Below, one piece after another: positions 1 through 14,498 of a DNA stretch of 64,000 nucleotides. Position numbers and translations under genes: made by a program. The notes beneath the pieces were generated by a model. The model made no database searches and was not told where the DNA came from. It saw only the letters and a program-made list of their open reading frames with translations. Each line of letters starts with the position of its first letter. Within the stretch, counting starts at the first letter, position 1. Origin of the DNA: Apostichopus japonicus (Eukaryota; Echinodermata; Holothuroidea; Aspidochirotida; Stichopodidae); the NCBI RefSeq assembly GCF_037975245.1, contig NC_092561.1:12399001-12463000 (forward strand). The letters run 5' to 3'.

Positions 1-3000
1 CGATCGGTATCGCACATTCGATTGATCGATACCGCACATTCGATTGATCTGTAACGCCCATTCGATCGATCGGTACCGCACATTGGATCGATCGGAACCG
101 CACAATCCATCAATCGGTACCGCACATTCGATTGATCGGTACCGCACATTGGATCGATCAGTACCGCACAATCCATCGATCGGTACCGCACATTCGATTG
201 ATCGGTACCGCACATTCGATTGATCGGTACCGCACATTGGATCGATCGGTACCGCACAATCCATCGATCGGTACCGCACATTCGATTGATCGGTACCGCA
301 CATTCGATTGATCGATAACGCACATTCGATTGATCGGTACCGCACATACGATTGATCGATACTGCACATTCTATTTATCGATACCAAACATTCGATAGAT
401 CGGTAGCGCACATTCGATTGATCGGTACGGCACCTTCGATCGATCGGTACCGCATATTCGATCGATCGCTACCGCACATTCGATTGATCGGTAACGCACA
501 TTCGATTGATCGGTACCGCAAATTCGATTGATCGGTACCGCACATGAGATTGATCGGTAGCGCACATTCGATTTATCGATACCGCACATTCGATTGATCG
601 ATACCACACATTCGATTGATTGGTACCGTACATTCGATTGATCGATAACGCACATTCGATTGATCGGGACCGAACATTCGATTGATCGGTACCGCACAAT
701 CCATCGATCGGTACCGCACATTCGATTGATCGGTTCCGCACATTCGATCGATCGGTATCGCACATTCGATTGATCCGTATCGCACATTCCATCGATCGGT
801 ACCGCACATTCCATCGATCGGTACCGCACAATCGATCAATCGGTACCGCACATTCGATCGATCGGTACCGAACATTCGATTGATCGATAAAGCCCATTCG
901 ATTGATCGGTACCGAACATTCGATTGATCGGTACCGAACATTCGATTTATCGATAACGCACATTCGATTGATCGGTACCGAACATTTGATTGATCGGAAC
1001 CGCAAAATCGATCGATCGGTACCGCATTATCGATCGATCGGTACCGCACATTCGATCGATCGGTACCGAACATTCGATTGATTAGTACCGCACAATCGAT
1101 CGATCGGTATCGCACATTCGATTGATCGGTACCGCACATTCGATTGATCGGTAAAACAGATTCGATTGATCGGTACCGAACATTCGATTGATCGATAACG
1201 CCCATTCGATTGATTGGTACCTCACATTCGATAGATCAGTACCGTACAATCGATTGATCGGTACCGGACATTCGATTGATCGGTACCGCACATTCGATTG
1301 ATCGGTACCGCACATTCGATCGATCGGTATCGTACATTCGATTGATCTGTAACGCACATTCGATTGATTGGTACCGCACATTCGATTGATCGGTACCGCA
1401 GATGCGATTGATCGGTACCGCACATACGATTGATCGATACTGCACATTCGATTTATCGATACCAAACATTCGATAGATCGGTACGGCACATTCGATTGAT
1501 CGGTACGGCACCTTCGATCGATCGGTACCGCACATTCGATCGATCGCTACAGCACATTCGATTGATCGGTAACGCACATTCGATTGATCGGTACCGCAAA
1601 TTCGATTAATCGGTACCGCACATGAGATTGATCGGTAGCGCACATTCGATCGATCGGTACCGCACATTCGATCGATCGGTACCGCACATTCGATTGATCG
1701 GTACCGCACATTCGATTGATCGGTACCGCAAATTCGATTGATCGGTACTGCTTATGCGATTGATCGAAATCTCACAATCGATCGATCGGTACCGCACATT
1801 CGATTGATCGGTACCGCAAATTCGATTGATCGGTACTGCACATGCGATGGATCGGTAGCGCACATTCCAATAATCGAAAACGCACATTCGTTCGTTTTAC
1901 CGCACATTCGATTGATCGGTACGGCACATTCAATTGATCGGTACCGCACATTCCATCGATCGGTATCGCACAATCGATCGATCGGTACCGCACATTCGAT
2001 CGATCGGTACCGAACATTCGATTGATCGATAATGCCCATTCGATTGATCGGTACCGAACATTCGATTGATCAGTAACGCACAATGCATTGATCGGTACCG
2101 CACATTCGATTGATCGGTAACGCACATTCGATTGATCGGTAACGAACATTCGATTTATCGATAACGCACATTCGATTGATCGGTACCGCACAATCCATCG
2201 ATCGGTACCGCACATTCGATTGATCGGTACCGCACATTCGATCGATCGGTACCGCAACTTCGAATGATCGATACCTCACATTAGATTGATGTGTAACGCA
2301 CATTCGATTGATTGGTACCGCACATTCGATTGATCGGTACCGCACATGCGATTGATCGGTACCGCACATACGATTGATCGATACCGCACATTCGATTTAT
2401 CGATACCGCAAATTCGATAGATCGGAACGGCATATTCGATTGATCGGTACCGCACATTCGATCGATCGGTACCGCACATTCGATCGATCGGTACCGCACA
2501 TTCGATTGATCGGTACCGCACATTCGATTGATCGGTACCGCAAATTCGATTGATCGGTACTGCTTATGCGATTGATCGAAATCTCACAATCGATCGATCG
2601 GTACCGCACATTCGATTGATCGGTACCGCAAATTCGATTGATCGGTACTGCACATGCGATGGATCGGTAGCGCACGTTCCAATAATGGGAAACGCACATT
2701 CGTTCGTTTTACCGCACATTCGATTGATCGGTACGGCACATTCAATTGATCGGTACCGCACATTCGATTGATCGGTACCGAAAATTCGATTTATCGATAA
2801 CGCACATTCGATTTATCGGTACCGAACATTCAATTGATCGGTACGGCACAATCGATTGATCGATAATGCACATTCGATTGATCGGTACCTAACATTCGAT
2901 TGATCGGTACCGCACAATCGATTGATCGGTAGCGCACATTCGATTGATCGGTACCGCACATTCGATCGATCGGTACCGAACATTCGATTGATCGATAAAG

Positions 3001-4564
3001 CCCATTCGATTGATCGGTACCGAACATTCGATCGATCGGTACCGCACATTCGATTGATCGGTACCGCACAATCGATCGATCGGTACCTCACATTCGATAG
3101 ATTGGTAACGCACATTCGATTGATCGGTACCGCACAATCGATCGATCGGTACCTCACATTCGATAGATCAGTACCGTACAATCGATTGATCGGTACCGGA
3201 CATTCGATTGATCGGTACCGCACATTCGATTGATCGGTACCGCACATTCGATTAATCGATATCTCACAATCGATCGATCGGTACCGCACATTCGATTGAT
3301 CGGTACCGCACATGCGATGGGTCGGTAGCGCACATTCGAATAATCGATAACGGACATTCGTTCATTTTACCGCACATTCGATTGATCGGTACGGCACATT
3401 CAATTGATCGGTACCGCACATTCGATAGATCGGTACCGTACAATCGATCGACCGGTACCGCACATTCGATAGATTGGTAACGCACGTTCCATTGATCGGT
3501 ACCAAAATCGATCGATCGGTACCTCACATTCGATAGATCAGTACCGTACAATCGATTGATCGGTACCGGACATTCGATTGATCGGTACCGCACATTCGAT
3601 TGATCGGTACCGCACATTCGATTAATCGATATCTCACAATCGATCGATCGGTACCGAACATTCGATTGATCGGTACCGCACATGCGATGGATCGGTAGCG
3701 CACATTCGAATAATCGATAACGCACATTCGTTGGTTTTACCGCACATTCGATTGATCGGTACGGCACATTCCATTGATCGGTACCGCACATTCGATTGAT
3801 CGTTACCGTAATTTCGATTTATCGATAACGCACATTCGATTAATCGATATCTCACAATCGATCGATCGGTACCGCACATTCGATTGATCGGTACCGCACA
3901 TTCGATCGATCGGTACCGCACATTCGATTGATCGGTACCGCACATGCGATGGGTCGGTAGCGCACATTCGAATAATCGATAACGGACATTCGTTCATTTT
4001 ACCGCACATTCGATTGATCGGTACCGCACATTCGATCGATCGGTACCGAACAATCGATTGATCGATACCGCACATTCGATTGATCTGTAACTCACATTCG
4101 ATTGATTGGTACCGCACATTCGATTGATCGGTACCGCACATGCGATTGATCGGTACCGCACATACGATTGATCGATACTGCACATTCTATTTATCGATAC
4201 CAAACATTCGATAGATCGGTACGGCACATTCGATTGATCGGTACGGCACCTTCGATCGATCGGTACCGCACATTCGATCGATCGCTACCGCACATGCGAT
4301 TGATCCGTATCGCACATTCCATCGATCGGTACCGCACATTCCATCGATCGGTACCGCACAATCGATCGATCGGTACCGCACATTCGATTGATCGGTACCG
4401 AACATTCGATTGATCGATAAAGCCCATTCGATTGATCGGTACCGAACATTCGATTGATCGGTACCGCACATTCGATTGATCGGTACCGAACATTCGATTG
4501 ATCGGTACCGCACAATCCATCGATCGGTACCGCACATTCGATTGATCGGTACCGCACATTCGAT
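1..4564 (+). repeat. Higher-order repeat, copy 1 (4,564 bp)
   Basis: Sequence from base 1 recurs from base 4,565. The length equals 208 monomers of which six are 20 bp instead of 22 (208 x 22 - 12 = 4,564). The six short units are seen at about 1,885, 2,700, 3,358, 3,496, 3,730 and 3,992. Matching is near-perfect to about 4,020 (copy at 8,584), and the only substitution I noted is G at 3,786 versus T at 8,350. The window edge cuts the array, so the choice of phase is arbitrary. Confidence 0.88.
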
Positions 4565-7500
4565 CGATCGGTATCGCACATTCGATTGATCGATACCGCA
4601 CATTCGATTGATCTGTAACGCCCATTCGATCGATCGGTACCGCACATTGGATCGATCGGAACCGCACAATCCATCAATCGGTACCGCACATTCGATTGAT
4701 CGGTACCGCACATTGGATCGATCAGTACCGCACAATCCATCGATCGGTACCGCACATTCGATTGATCGGTACCGCACATTCGATTGATCGGTACCGCACA
4801 TTGGATCGATCGGTACCGCACAATCCATCGATCGGTACCGCACATTCGATTGATCGGTACCGCACATTCGATTGATCGATAACGCACATTCGATTGATCG
4901 GTACCGCACATACGATTGATCGATACTGCACATTCTATTTATCGATACCAAACATTCGATAGATCGGTAGCGCACATTCGATTGATCGGTACGGCACCTT
5001 CGATCGATCGGTACCGCATATTCGATCGATCGCTACCGCACATTCGATTGATCGGTAACGCACATTCGATTGATCGGTACCGCAAATTCGATTGATCGGT
5101 ACCGCACATGAGATTGATCGGTAGCGCACATTCGATTTATCGATACCGCACATTCGATTGATCGATACCACACATTCGATTGATTGGTACCGTACATTCG
5201 ATTGATCGATAACGCACATTCGATTGATCGGGACCGAACATTCGATTGATCGGTACCGCACAATCCATCGATCGGTACCGCACATTCGATTGATCGGTTC
5301 CGCACATTCGATCGATCGGTATCGCACATTCGATTGATCCGTATCGCACATTCCATCGATCGGTACCGCACATTCCATCGATCGGTACCGCACAATCGAT
5401 CAATCGGTACCGCACATTCGATCGATCGGTACCGAACATTCGATTGATCGATAAAGCCCATTCGATTGATCGGTACCGAACATTCGATTGATCGGTACCG
5501 AACATTCGATTTATCGATAACGCACATTCGATTGATCGGTACCGAACATTTGATTGATCGGAACCGCAAAATCGATCGATCGGTACCGCATTATCGATCG
5601 ATCGGTACCGCACATTCGATCGATCGGTACCGAACATTCGATTGATTAGTACCGCACAATCGATCGATCGGTATCGCACATTCGATTGATCGGTACCGCA
5701 CATTCGATTGATCGGTAAAACAGATTCGATTGATCGGTACCGAACATTCGATTGATCGATAACGCCCATTCGATTGATTGGTACCTCACATTCGATAGAT
5801 CAGTACCGTACAATCGATTGATCGGTACCGGACATTCGATTGATCGGTACCGCACATTCGATTGATCGGTACCGCACATTCGATCGATCGGTATCGTACA
5901 TTCGATTGATCTGTAACGCACATTCGATTGATTGGTACCGCACATTCGATTGATCGGTACCGCAGATGCGATTGATCGGTACCGCACATACGATTGATCG
6001 ATACTGCACATTCGATTTATCGATACCAAACATTCGATAGATCGGTACGGCACATTCGATTGATCGGTACGGCACCTTCGATCGATCGGTACCGCACATT
6101 CGATCGATCGCTACAGCACATTCGATTGATCGGTAACGCACATTCGATTGATCGGTACCGCAAATTCGATTAATCGGTACCGCACATGAGATTGATCGGT
6201 AGCGCACATTCGATCGATCGGTACCGCACATTCGATCGATCGGTACCGCACATTCGATTGATCGGTACCGCACATTCGATTGATCGGTACCGCAAATTCG
6301 ATTGATCGGTACTGCTTATGCGATTGATCGAAATCTCACAATCGATCGATCGGTACCGCACATTCGATTGATCGGTACCGCAAATTCGATTGATCGGTAC
6401 TGCACATGCGATGGATCGGTAGCGCACATTCCAATAATCGAAAACGCACATTCGTTCGTTTTACCGCACATTCGATTGATCGGTACGGCACATTCAATTG
6501 ATCGGTACCGCACATTCCATCGATCGGTATCGCACAATCGATCGATCGGTACCGCACATTCGATCGATCGGTACCGAACATTCGATTGATCGATAATGCC
6601 CATTCGATTGATCGGTACCGAACATTCGATTGATCAGTAACGCACAATGCATTGATCGGTACCGCACATTCGATTGATCGGTAACGCACATTCGATTGAT
6701 CGGTAACGAACATTCGATTTATCGATAACGCACATTCGATTGATCGGTACCGCACAATCCATCGATCGGTACCGCACATTCGATTGATCGGTACCGCACA
6801 TTCGATCGATCGGTACCGCAACTTCGAATGATCGATACCTCACATTAGATTGATGTGTAACGCACATTCGATTGATTGGTACCGCACATTCGATTGATCG
6901 GTACCGCACATGCGATTGATCGGTACCGCACATACGATTGATCGATACCGCACATTCGATTTATCGATACCGCAAATTCGATAGATCGGAACGGCATATT
7001 CGATTGATCGGTACCGCACATTCGATCGATCGGTACCGCACATTCGATCGATCGGTACCGCACATTCGATTGATCGGTACCGCACATTCGATTGATCGGT
7101 ACCGCAAATTCGATTGATCGGTACTGCTTATGCGATTGATCGAAATCTCACAATCGATCGATCGGTACCGCACATTCGATTGATCGGTACCGCAAATTCG
7201 ATTGATCGGTACTGCACATGCGATGGATCGGTAGCGCACGTTCCAATAATGGGAAACGCACATTCGTTCGTTTTACCGCACATTCGATTGATCGGTACGG
7301 CACATTCAATTGATCGGTACCGCACATTCGATTGATCGGTACCGAAAATTCGATTTATCGATAACGCACATTCGATTTATCGGTACCGAACATTCAATTG
7401 ATCGGTACGGCACAATCGATTGATCGATAATGCACATTCGATTGATCGGTACCTAACATTCGATTGATCGGTACCGCACAATCGATTGATCGGTAGCGCA

Positions 7501-9564
7501 CATTCGATTGATCGGTACCGCACATTCGATCGATCGGTACCGAACATTCGATTGATCGATAAAGCCCATTCGATTGATCGGTACCGAACATTCGATCGAT
7601 CGGTACCGCACATTCGATTGATCGGTACCGCACAATCGATCGATCGGTACCTCACATTCGATAGATTGGTAACGCACATTCGATTGATCGGTACCGCACA
7701 ATCGATCGATCGGTACCTCACATTCGATAGATCAGTACCGTACAATCGATTGATCGGTACCGGACATTCGATTGATCGGTACCGCACATTCGATTGATCG
7801 GTACCGCACATTCGATTAATCGATATCTCACAATCGATCGATCGGTACCGCACATTCGATTGATCGGTACCGCACATGCGATGGGTCGGTAGCGCACATT
7901 CGAATAATCGATAACGGACATTCGTTCATTTTACCGCACATTCGATTGATCGGTACGGCACATTCAATTGATCGGTACCGCACATTCGATAGATCGGTAC
8001 CGTACAATCGATCGACCGGTACCGCACATTCGATAGATTGGTAACGCACGTTCCATTGATCGGTACCAAAATCGATCGATCGGTACCTCACATTCGATAG
8101 ATCAGTACCGTACAATCGATTGATCGGTACCGGACATTCGATTGATCGGTACCGCACATTCGATTGATCGGTACCGCACATTCGATTAATCGATATCTCA
8201 CAATCGATCGATCGGTACCGAACATTCGATTGATCGGTACCGCACATGCGATGGATCGGTAGCGCACATTCGAATAATCGATAACGCACATTCGTTGGTT
8301 TTACCGCACATTCGATTGATCGGTACGGCACATTCCATTGATCGGTACCTCACATTCGATTGATCGTTACCGTAATTTCGATTTATCGATAACGCACATT
8401 CGATTAATCGATATCTCACAATCGATCGATCGGTACCGCACATTCGATTGATCGGTACCGCACATTCGATCGATCGGTACCGCACATTCGATTGATCGGT
8501 ACCGCACATGCGATGGGTCGGTAGCGCACATTCGAATAATCGATAACGGACATTCGTTCATTTTACCGCACATTCGATTGATCGGTACGGCACATTCAAT
8601 TGATCGGTACCGCACATTCGATCGACCGGTACCGCACATTCGATAGATTGGTAACGCACGTTCCATTGATCGGTACCAAAATCGATCGATCGGTACCTCA
8701 CATTCGATAGATCAGTACCGTACAATCGATTGATCGGTACCGGACATTCGATTGATCGGTACCGCACATTCGATTGATCGGTACCGCACATTCGATTAAT
8801 CGATATCTCACAATCGATCGATCGGTACCGAACATTCGATTGATCGGTACCGCACATGCGATGGATCGGTAGCGCACATTCGAATAATCGATAACGCACA
8901 TTCGTTGGTTTTACCGCACATTCGATTGATCGGTACGGCACATTCAATTGATCGGTACCGCACAATCGATTGATCGTTACCGTAATTTCGATTTATCGAT
9001 AACGCACATTCGATTAATCGATATCTCACAATCGATCGATCGGTACCGCACATTCGATTGATCGGTACCGCACATTCGATCGATCGGTACCGAACAATCG
9101 ATTGATCGATACCGCACATTCGATTGATCTCTAACTCACATTCGATTGATTGGTACCGCACATACGATTGATCGATACTGCACATTCTATTTATCGATAC
9201 CAAACATTCGATATATCGGTACGGCACATTCGATTGATCGGTACGGCACCTTCGATCGATCGGTACCGCACATTCGATCGATCGCTACCGCACATGCGAT
9301 TGATCCGTATCGCACATTCCATCGATCGGTACCGCACATTCCATCGATCGGTACCGCACAATCGATCGATCGGTACCGCACATTCGATCGATCGGTACCG
9401 AACATTCGATTGATCGATAAAGCCCATTCGATTGATCGGTACCGAACATTCGATTGATCGGTACCGCACATTCGATTGATCGGTACCGAACATTCGATTG
9501 ATCGGTACCGCACAATCCATCGATCGGTACCGCACATTCGATTGATCGGTACCGCACATTCGAT
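4565..9564 (+). repeat. Higher-order repeat, copy 2 (5,000 bp)
   Basis: Follows copy 1 directly. It is 436 bp longer because a segment near 7,960-8,570 is repeated at about 8,570-9,020 (offset 610). After that it rejoins the copy 1 order (4,187 matches 9,187). An internal duplication inside one higher-order unit suggests in-register slippage or unequal exchange. Confidence 0.85.
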
Positions 9565-11580
9565 CGATCGGTATCGCACATTCGATTGATCGATACCGCA
9601 CATTCGATTGATCTGTAACGCCCATTCGATCGATCGGTACCGCACATTGGATCGATCGGAACCGCACAATCCATCAATCGGTACCGCACATTCGATTGAT
9701 CGGTACCGCACATTGGATCGATCAGTACCGCACAATCCATCGATCGGTACCGCACATTCGATTGATCGGTACCGCACATTCGATTGATCGGTACCGCACA
9801 TTGGATCGATCGGTACCGCACAATCCATCGATCGGTACCGCACATTCGATTGATCGGTACCGCACATTCGATTGATCGATAACGCACATTCGATTGATCG
9901 GTACCGCACATACGATTGATCGATACTGCACATTCTATTTATCGATACCAAACATTCGATAGATCGGTAGCGCACATTCGATTGATCGGTACGGCACCTT
10001 CGATCGATTGGTACCGCACATTCGATCGATCGCTACCGCACATTCGATTGATCGGTAACGCACATTCGATTGATCGGTACCGCAAATTCGATTGATCGGT
10101 ACCGCACATGAGATTGATCGGTAGCGCACATTCGATTTATCGATACCGCACATTCGATTGATCGATACCACACGTTCGATTGATTGGTACCGTACATTCG
10201 ATTGATCGATAAAGCCCATTCGATTGATCGGTACCGAACATTCGATTGATCGGGACCGAACATTCGATTGATCGGTACCGCACAATCCATCGATCGGTAC
10301 CGCACATTCGATTGATCGGTTCCGCACATTCGATCGATCGGTATCGCACATTCGATTGATCCGTATCGCACATTCCATCGATCGGTACCGCACATTCCAT
10401 CGATCGGTACCGCACAATCGATCAATCGGTACCGCACATTCGATCGATCGGTACCGAACATTCGATTGATCGATAAAGCCCATTCGATTGATCGGTACCG
10501 AACATTCGATTGATCGGTACCGAACATTCGATTTATCGATAACGCACATTCGATTGATCGGTACCGAACATTTGATTGATCGGAACCGCAAAATCGATCG
10601 ATCGGTACCGCATTATCGATCGATCGGTACCGCACATTCGATCGATCGGTACCGAACATTCGATTGATTAGTACCGCACAATCGATCGATCGGTATCGCA
10701 CATTCGATTGATCGGTACCGCACATTCGATTGATCGGTAAAACAGATTCGATTGATCGGTACCGAACATTCGATTGATCGATAACGCCCATTCGATTGAT
10801 TGGTACCTCACATTCGATAGATCAGTACCGTACAATCGATTGATCGGTACCGGACATTCGATTGATCGGTACCGCACATTCGATTGATCGGTACCGCACA
10901 TTCGATCGATCGGTATCGTACATTCGATTGATCGGTACCGCACATTCGATTGATCGATACCGCACATTCGATTGATCTGTAACGCACATTCGATTGATTG
11001 GTACCGCACATTCGATTGATCGGTACCGCAGATGCGATTGATCGGTACCGCACATACGATTGATCGATACTGCACATTCGATTTATCGATACCAAACATT
11101 CGATAGATCGGTACGGCACATTCGATTGATCGGTACGGCACCTTCGATCGATCGGTACCGCACATTCGATCGATCGCTACCGCACATTCGATTGATCGGT
11201 AACGCACATTCGATTGATCGGTACCGCAAATTCGATTAATCGGTACCGCACATAAGATTGATCGGTAGCGCACATTCGATTTATCGATACCGCACATTCG
11301 ATTGATCGATACCACACATTCGATTGATCGGTACCGCACATTCGATTGATCGGTACGGCATATTCGATTGATCGGTACTGCACATTCGATTCATCGGTAC
11401 CGCATATTCGATTGATCAGTAACGCACAATCGATTGATCGGTAACGCACATTCGATTGATCGGTACCGAACATTCGATTGATCGATAACGCACATTCGAT
11501 TGATCGGTACCGCACATTCGATTGATCGTTACCGGACATTCGATTGATCGGTACCGAACATTCGATTGATCGGTACCGCA

Positions 11581-11624
11581 CATTCGATTAATCGATATCT
11601 CACAATCGATCGATCGGTACCGCA
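11581..11624 (+). repeat. Example of recurrent two-monomer composite
   Basis: A GATTAATCGATATCTC monomer followed by an AATCGATCGATCGG monomer, 44 bp. This pair recurs very often from about 3,240 to 55,100. It is rich in palindromic words (GATTAATC, GATATC, ATCGATCGAT, CGGTACCG). It is the main source of stop codons for frames read on the minus strand, through CTCACAATC. Listed once as the type example. Confidence 0.8.
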
Positions 11625-12260
11625 CATTCGATTGATCGGTACCGCACATTCGATTGATCGGTACCGCACATGCGATGGATCGGTACCGCACATTCGATTG
11701 ATCGGTACCGCACATTCGATTAATCGATATCTCACAATCGATCGATCGGTACCGCAAATTCGATTGATCGGTACCGCACATTCGATTGATCGGTACCGCA
11801 ACTTCGATGGATTGGTACCGCACATTCGATTGATCGGTTGCGCACATTCGATTGATCGATACCGCACATTCGATTGATCTGTAACGCACATTCGATTGAT
11901 TGGTACCGAACATTTGATTTATCGGTACCGCACATGCGATTGATCGGTACCGCACATTCGAATAATCGATATCGCACATTCGTTCGTTTTACCGCACATT
12001 CGATTGGTCGGTACCGCACATTCGATTAATCGATATCTCACAATCGATCGATCGGTACCGCACATTCGATTGATCGGTAACGAACATTCGATTGATCGGT
12101 ACCGCACAATCGATCGATCGGTACCGCACATTCGATTGATCGGTACCGGACATTCGATTGATCGGTACCGCACATTCGATTGATCGGTACCGCACATACG
12201 ATTAATCGATATCTCACAATCGATCGATCGGTACCGCACATTCGATCGATCAATACCGCA

Positions 12261-12324
12261 CATGCGATGGATCGGTAGCGCACATTCGAATAATCGATAA
12301 CGCACATTCGTTCGTTTTACCGCA
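12261..12324 (+). repeat. Example of recurrent 64-bp three-monomer composite
   Basis: A GCGATGGATCGGTAGCG monomer, a GAATAATCGATAACG monomer and a 20-bp TTCGTTCGTTTTACC monomer occur in this fixed order (22 + 22 + 20 = 64 bp). The same triplet recurs dozens of times from about 1,840 to 63,760 (for example 38,410-38,473), with small changes. Its invariance shows that amplification works on multi-monomer blocks. The 2-bp-short unit is what makes long periods non-multiples of 22. Confidence 0.82.
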
Positions 12325-14498
12325 CATTCGATTGATCGGTACCGCAACTTCGATGGATTGGTACCGCACATTCGATTGATCGGTACGGCACATTCAATTG
12401 ATCGGTACCGCACATTCGATTGATCGTAACCGTAAATTCGATTTATCGATACCGCACATTCGATTAATCGATAACTCACATTCGATTGATCGGTACCGCA
12501 CATTCGATTGATCGGTTCTGCACAATCGATCGATCGGTACCGGACATTCGATTGATCGGTACCGCACAATCGATCGATCGGTACCTCACATTCGATAGAT
12601 TGGTAACGCACATTCGATTGATCGGTACCGCACAATCGATCGATCGGTACCTCACATTCGATAGATCAGTACCGTACAATCGATTGATCGGTACCGGACA
12701 TTCGATTGATCGGTACCGCACATTCGATTGATCGGTACCGCACATTCGATTAATCGATATCTCACAATCGATCGATCGGTACCGCACATTCGATTGATCG
12801 GTACCGCACATGCGATGGGTCGGTAGCGCACATTCGAATAATCGATAACGGACATTCGTTCATTTTACCGCACATTCGATTGATCGGTACGGCACATTCA
12901 ATTGATCGGTACCGCACATTCGATAGATCGGTACCGTACAATCGATCGACCGGTACCGCACATTCGATAGATTGGTAACGCACGTTCCATTGATCGGTAC
13001 CAAAATCGATCGATCGGTACCTCACATTCGATAGATCAGTACCGTACAATCGATTGATCGGTACCGGACATTCGATTGATCGGTACCGCACATTCGATTG
13101 ATCGGTACCGCACATTCGATTAATCGATATCTCACAATCGATCGATCGGTACCGAACATTCGATTGATCGGTACCGCACATGCGATGGATCGGTAGCGCA
13201 CATTCGAATAATCGATAACGCACATTCGTTGGTTTTACCGCACATTCGATTGATCGGTACGGCACATTCCATTGATCGGTACCGCACATTCGATTGATCG
13301 TTACCGTAATTTCGATTTATCGATAACGCACATTCGATTAATCGATATCTCACAATCGATCGATCGGTACCGCACATTCGATTGATCGGTACCGCACATT
13401 CGATCGATCGGTACCGCACATTCGATTGATCGGTACCGCACATGCGATGGGTCGGTAGCGCACATTCGAATAATCGATAACGGACATTCGTTCATTTTAC
13501 CGCACATTCGATTGATCGGTACGGCACATTCAATTGATCGGTACCGCACATTCGATCGACCGGTACCGCACATTCGATAGATTGGTAACGCACGTTCCAT
13601 TGATCGGTACCAAAATCGATCGATCGGTACCTCACATTCGATAGATCAGTACCGTACAATCGATTGATCGGTACCGGACATTCGATTGATCGGTACCGCA
13701 CATTCGATTGATCGGTACCGCACATTCGATTAATCGATATCTCACAATCGATCGATCGGTACCGAACATTCGATTGATCGGTACCGCACATGCGATGGAT
13801 CGGTAGCGCACATTCGAATAATCGATAACGCACATTCGTTGGTTTTACCGCACATTCGATTGATCGGTACGGCACATTCAATTGATCGGTACCGCACATT
13901 CGATTGATCGTTACCGTAATTTCGATTTATCGATAACGCACATTCGATTAATCGATATCTCACAATCGATCGATCGGTACCGCACATTCGATTGATCGGT
14001 ACCGCACATTCGATCGATCGGTACCGAACAATCGATTGATCGATACCGCACATTCGATTGATCTCTAACTCACATTCGATTGATTGGTACCGCACATACG
14101 ATTGATCGATACTGCACATTCTATTTATCGATACCAAACATTCGATATATCGGTACGGCACATTCGATTGATCGGTACGGCACCTTCGATCGATCGGTAC
14201 CGCACATTCGATCGATCGCTACCGCACATGCGATTGATCCGTATCGCACATTCCATCGATCGGTACCGCACATTCCATCGATCGGTACCGCACAATCGAT
14301 CGATCGGTACCGCACATTCGATCGATCGGTACCGAACATTCGATTGATCGATAAAGCCCATTCGATTGATCGGTACCGAACATTCGATTGATCGGTACCG
14401 CACATTCGATTGATCGGTACCGAACATTCGATTGATCGGTACCGCACAATCCATCGATCGGTACCGCACATTCGATTGATCGGTACCGCACATTCGAT

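Larger units (their letters stand above)
9565..14498 (+). repeat. Higher-order repeat, copy 3 (4,934 bp)
   Basis: Starts with the same monomer order as 1 and 4,565. It matches copy 2 up to about 11,200. It then carries about 1.3 kb (11,220-12,560) of monomers rich in GATTAATCGATATCTC, in place of the 6,200-7,640 segment of copy 2, and rejoins copy 2 at offset 4,934 (7,718 matches 12,652; 9,187 matches 14,121). The replaced segment is of the type that dominates 17,400-36,000, so this copy is a chimera of two subarrays. Confidence 0.8.

Noticed and set aside
3726-3742. CENP-B box-like sequence in TTCGTTGGTTTTACCG monomers (also about 8,290, 8,905, 13,230 and 13,845)
   Set aside because: The first eight bases resemble the box but the required A and the CGGG end are absent. 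Other monomers of this class read TTCGTTCG or TTCATT, so the likeness is chance.
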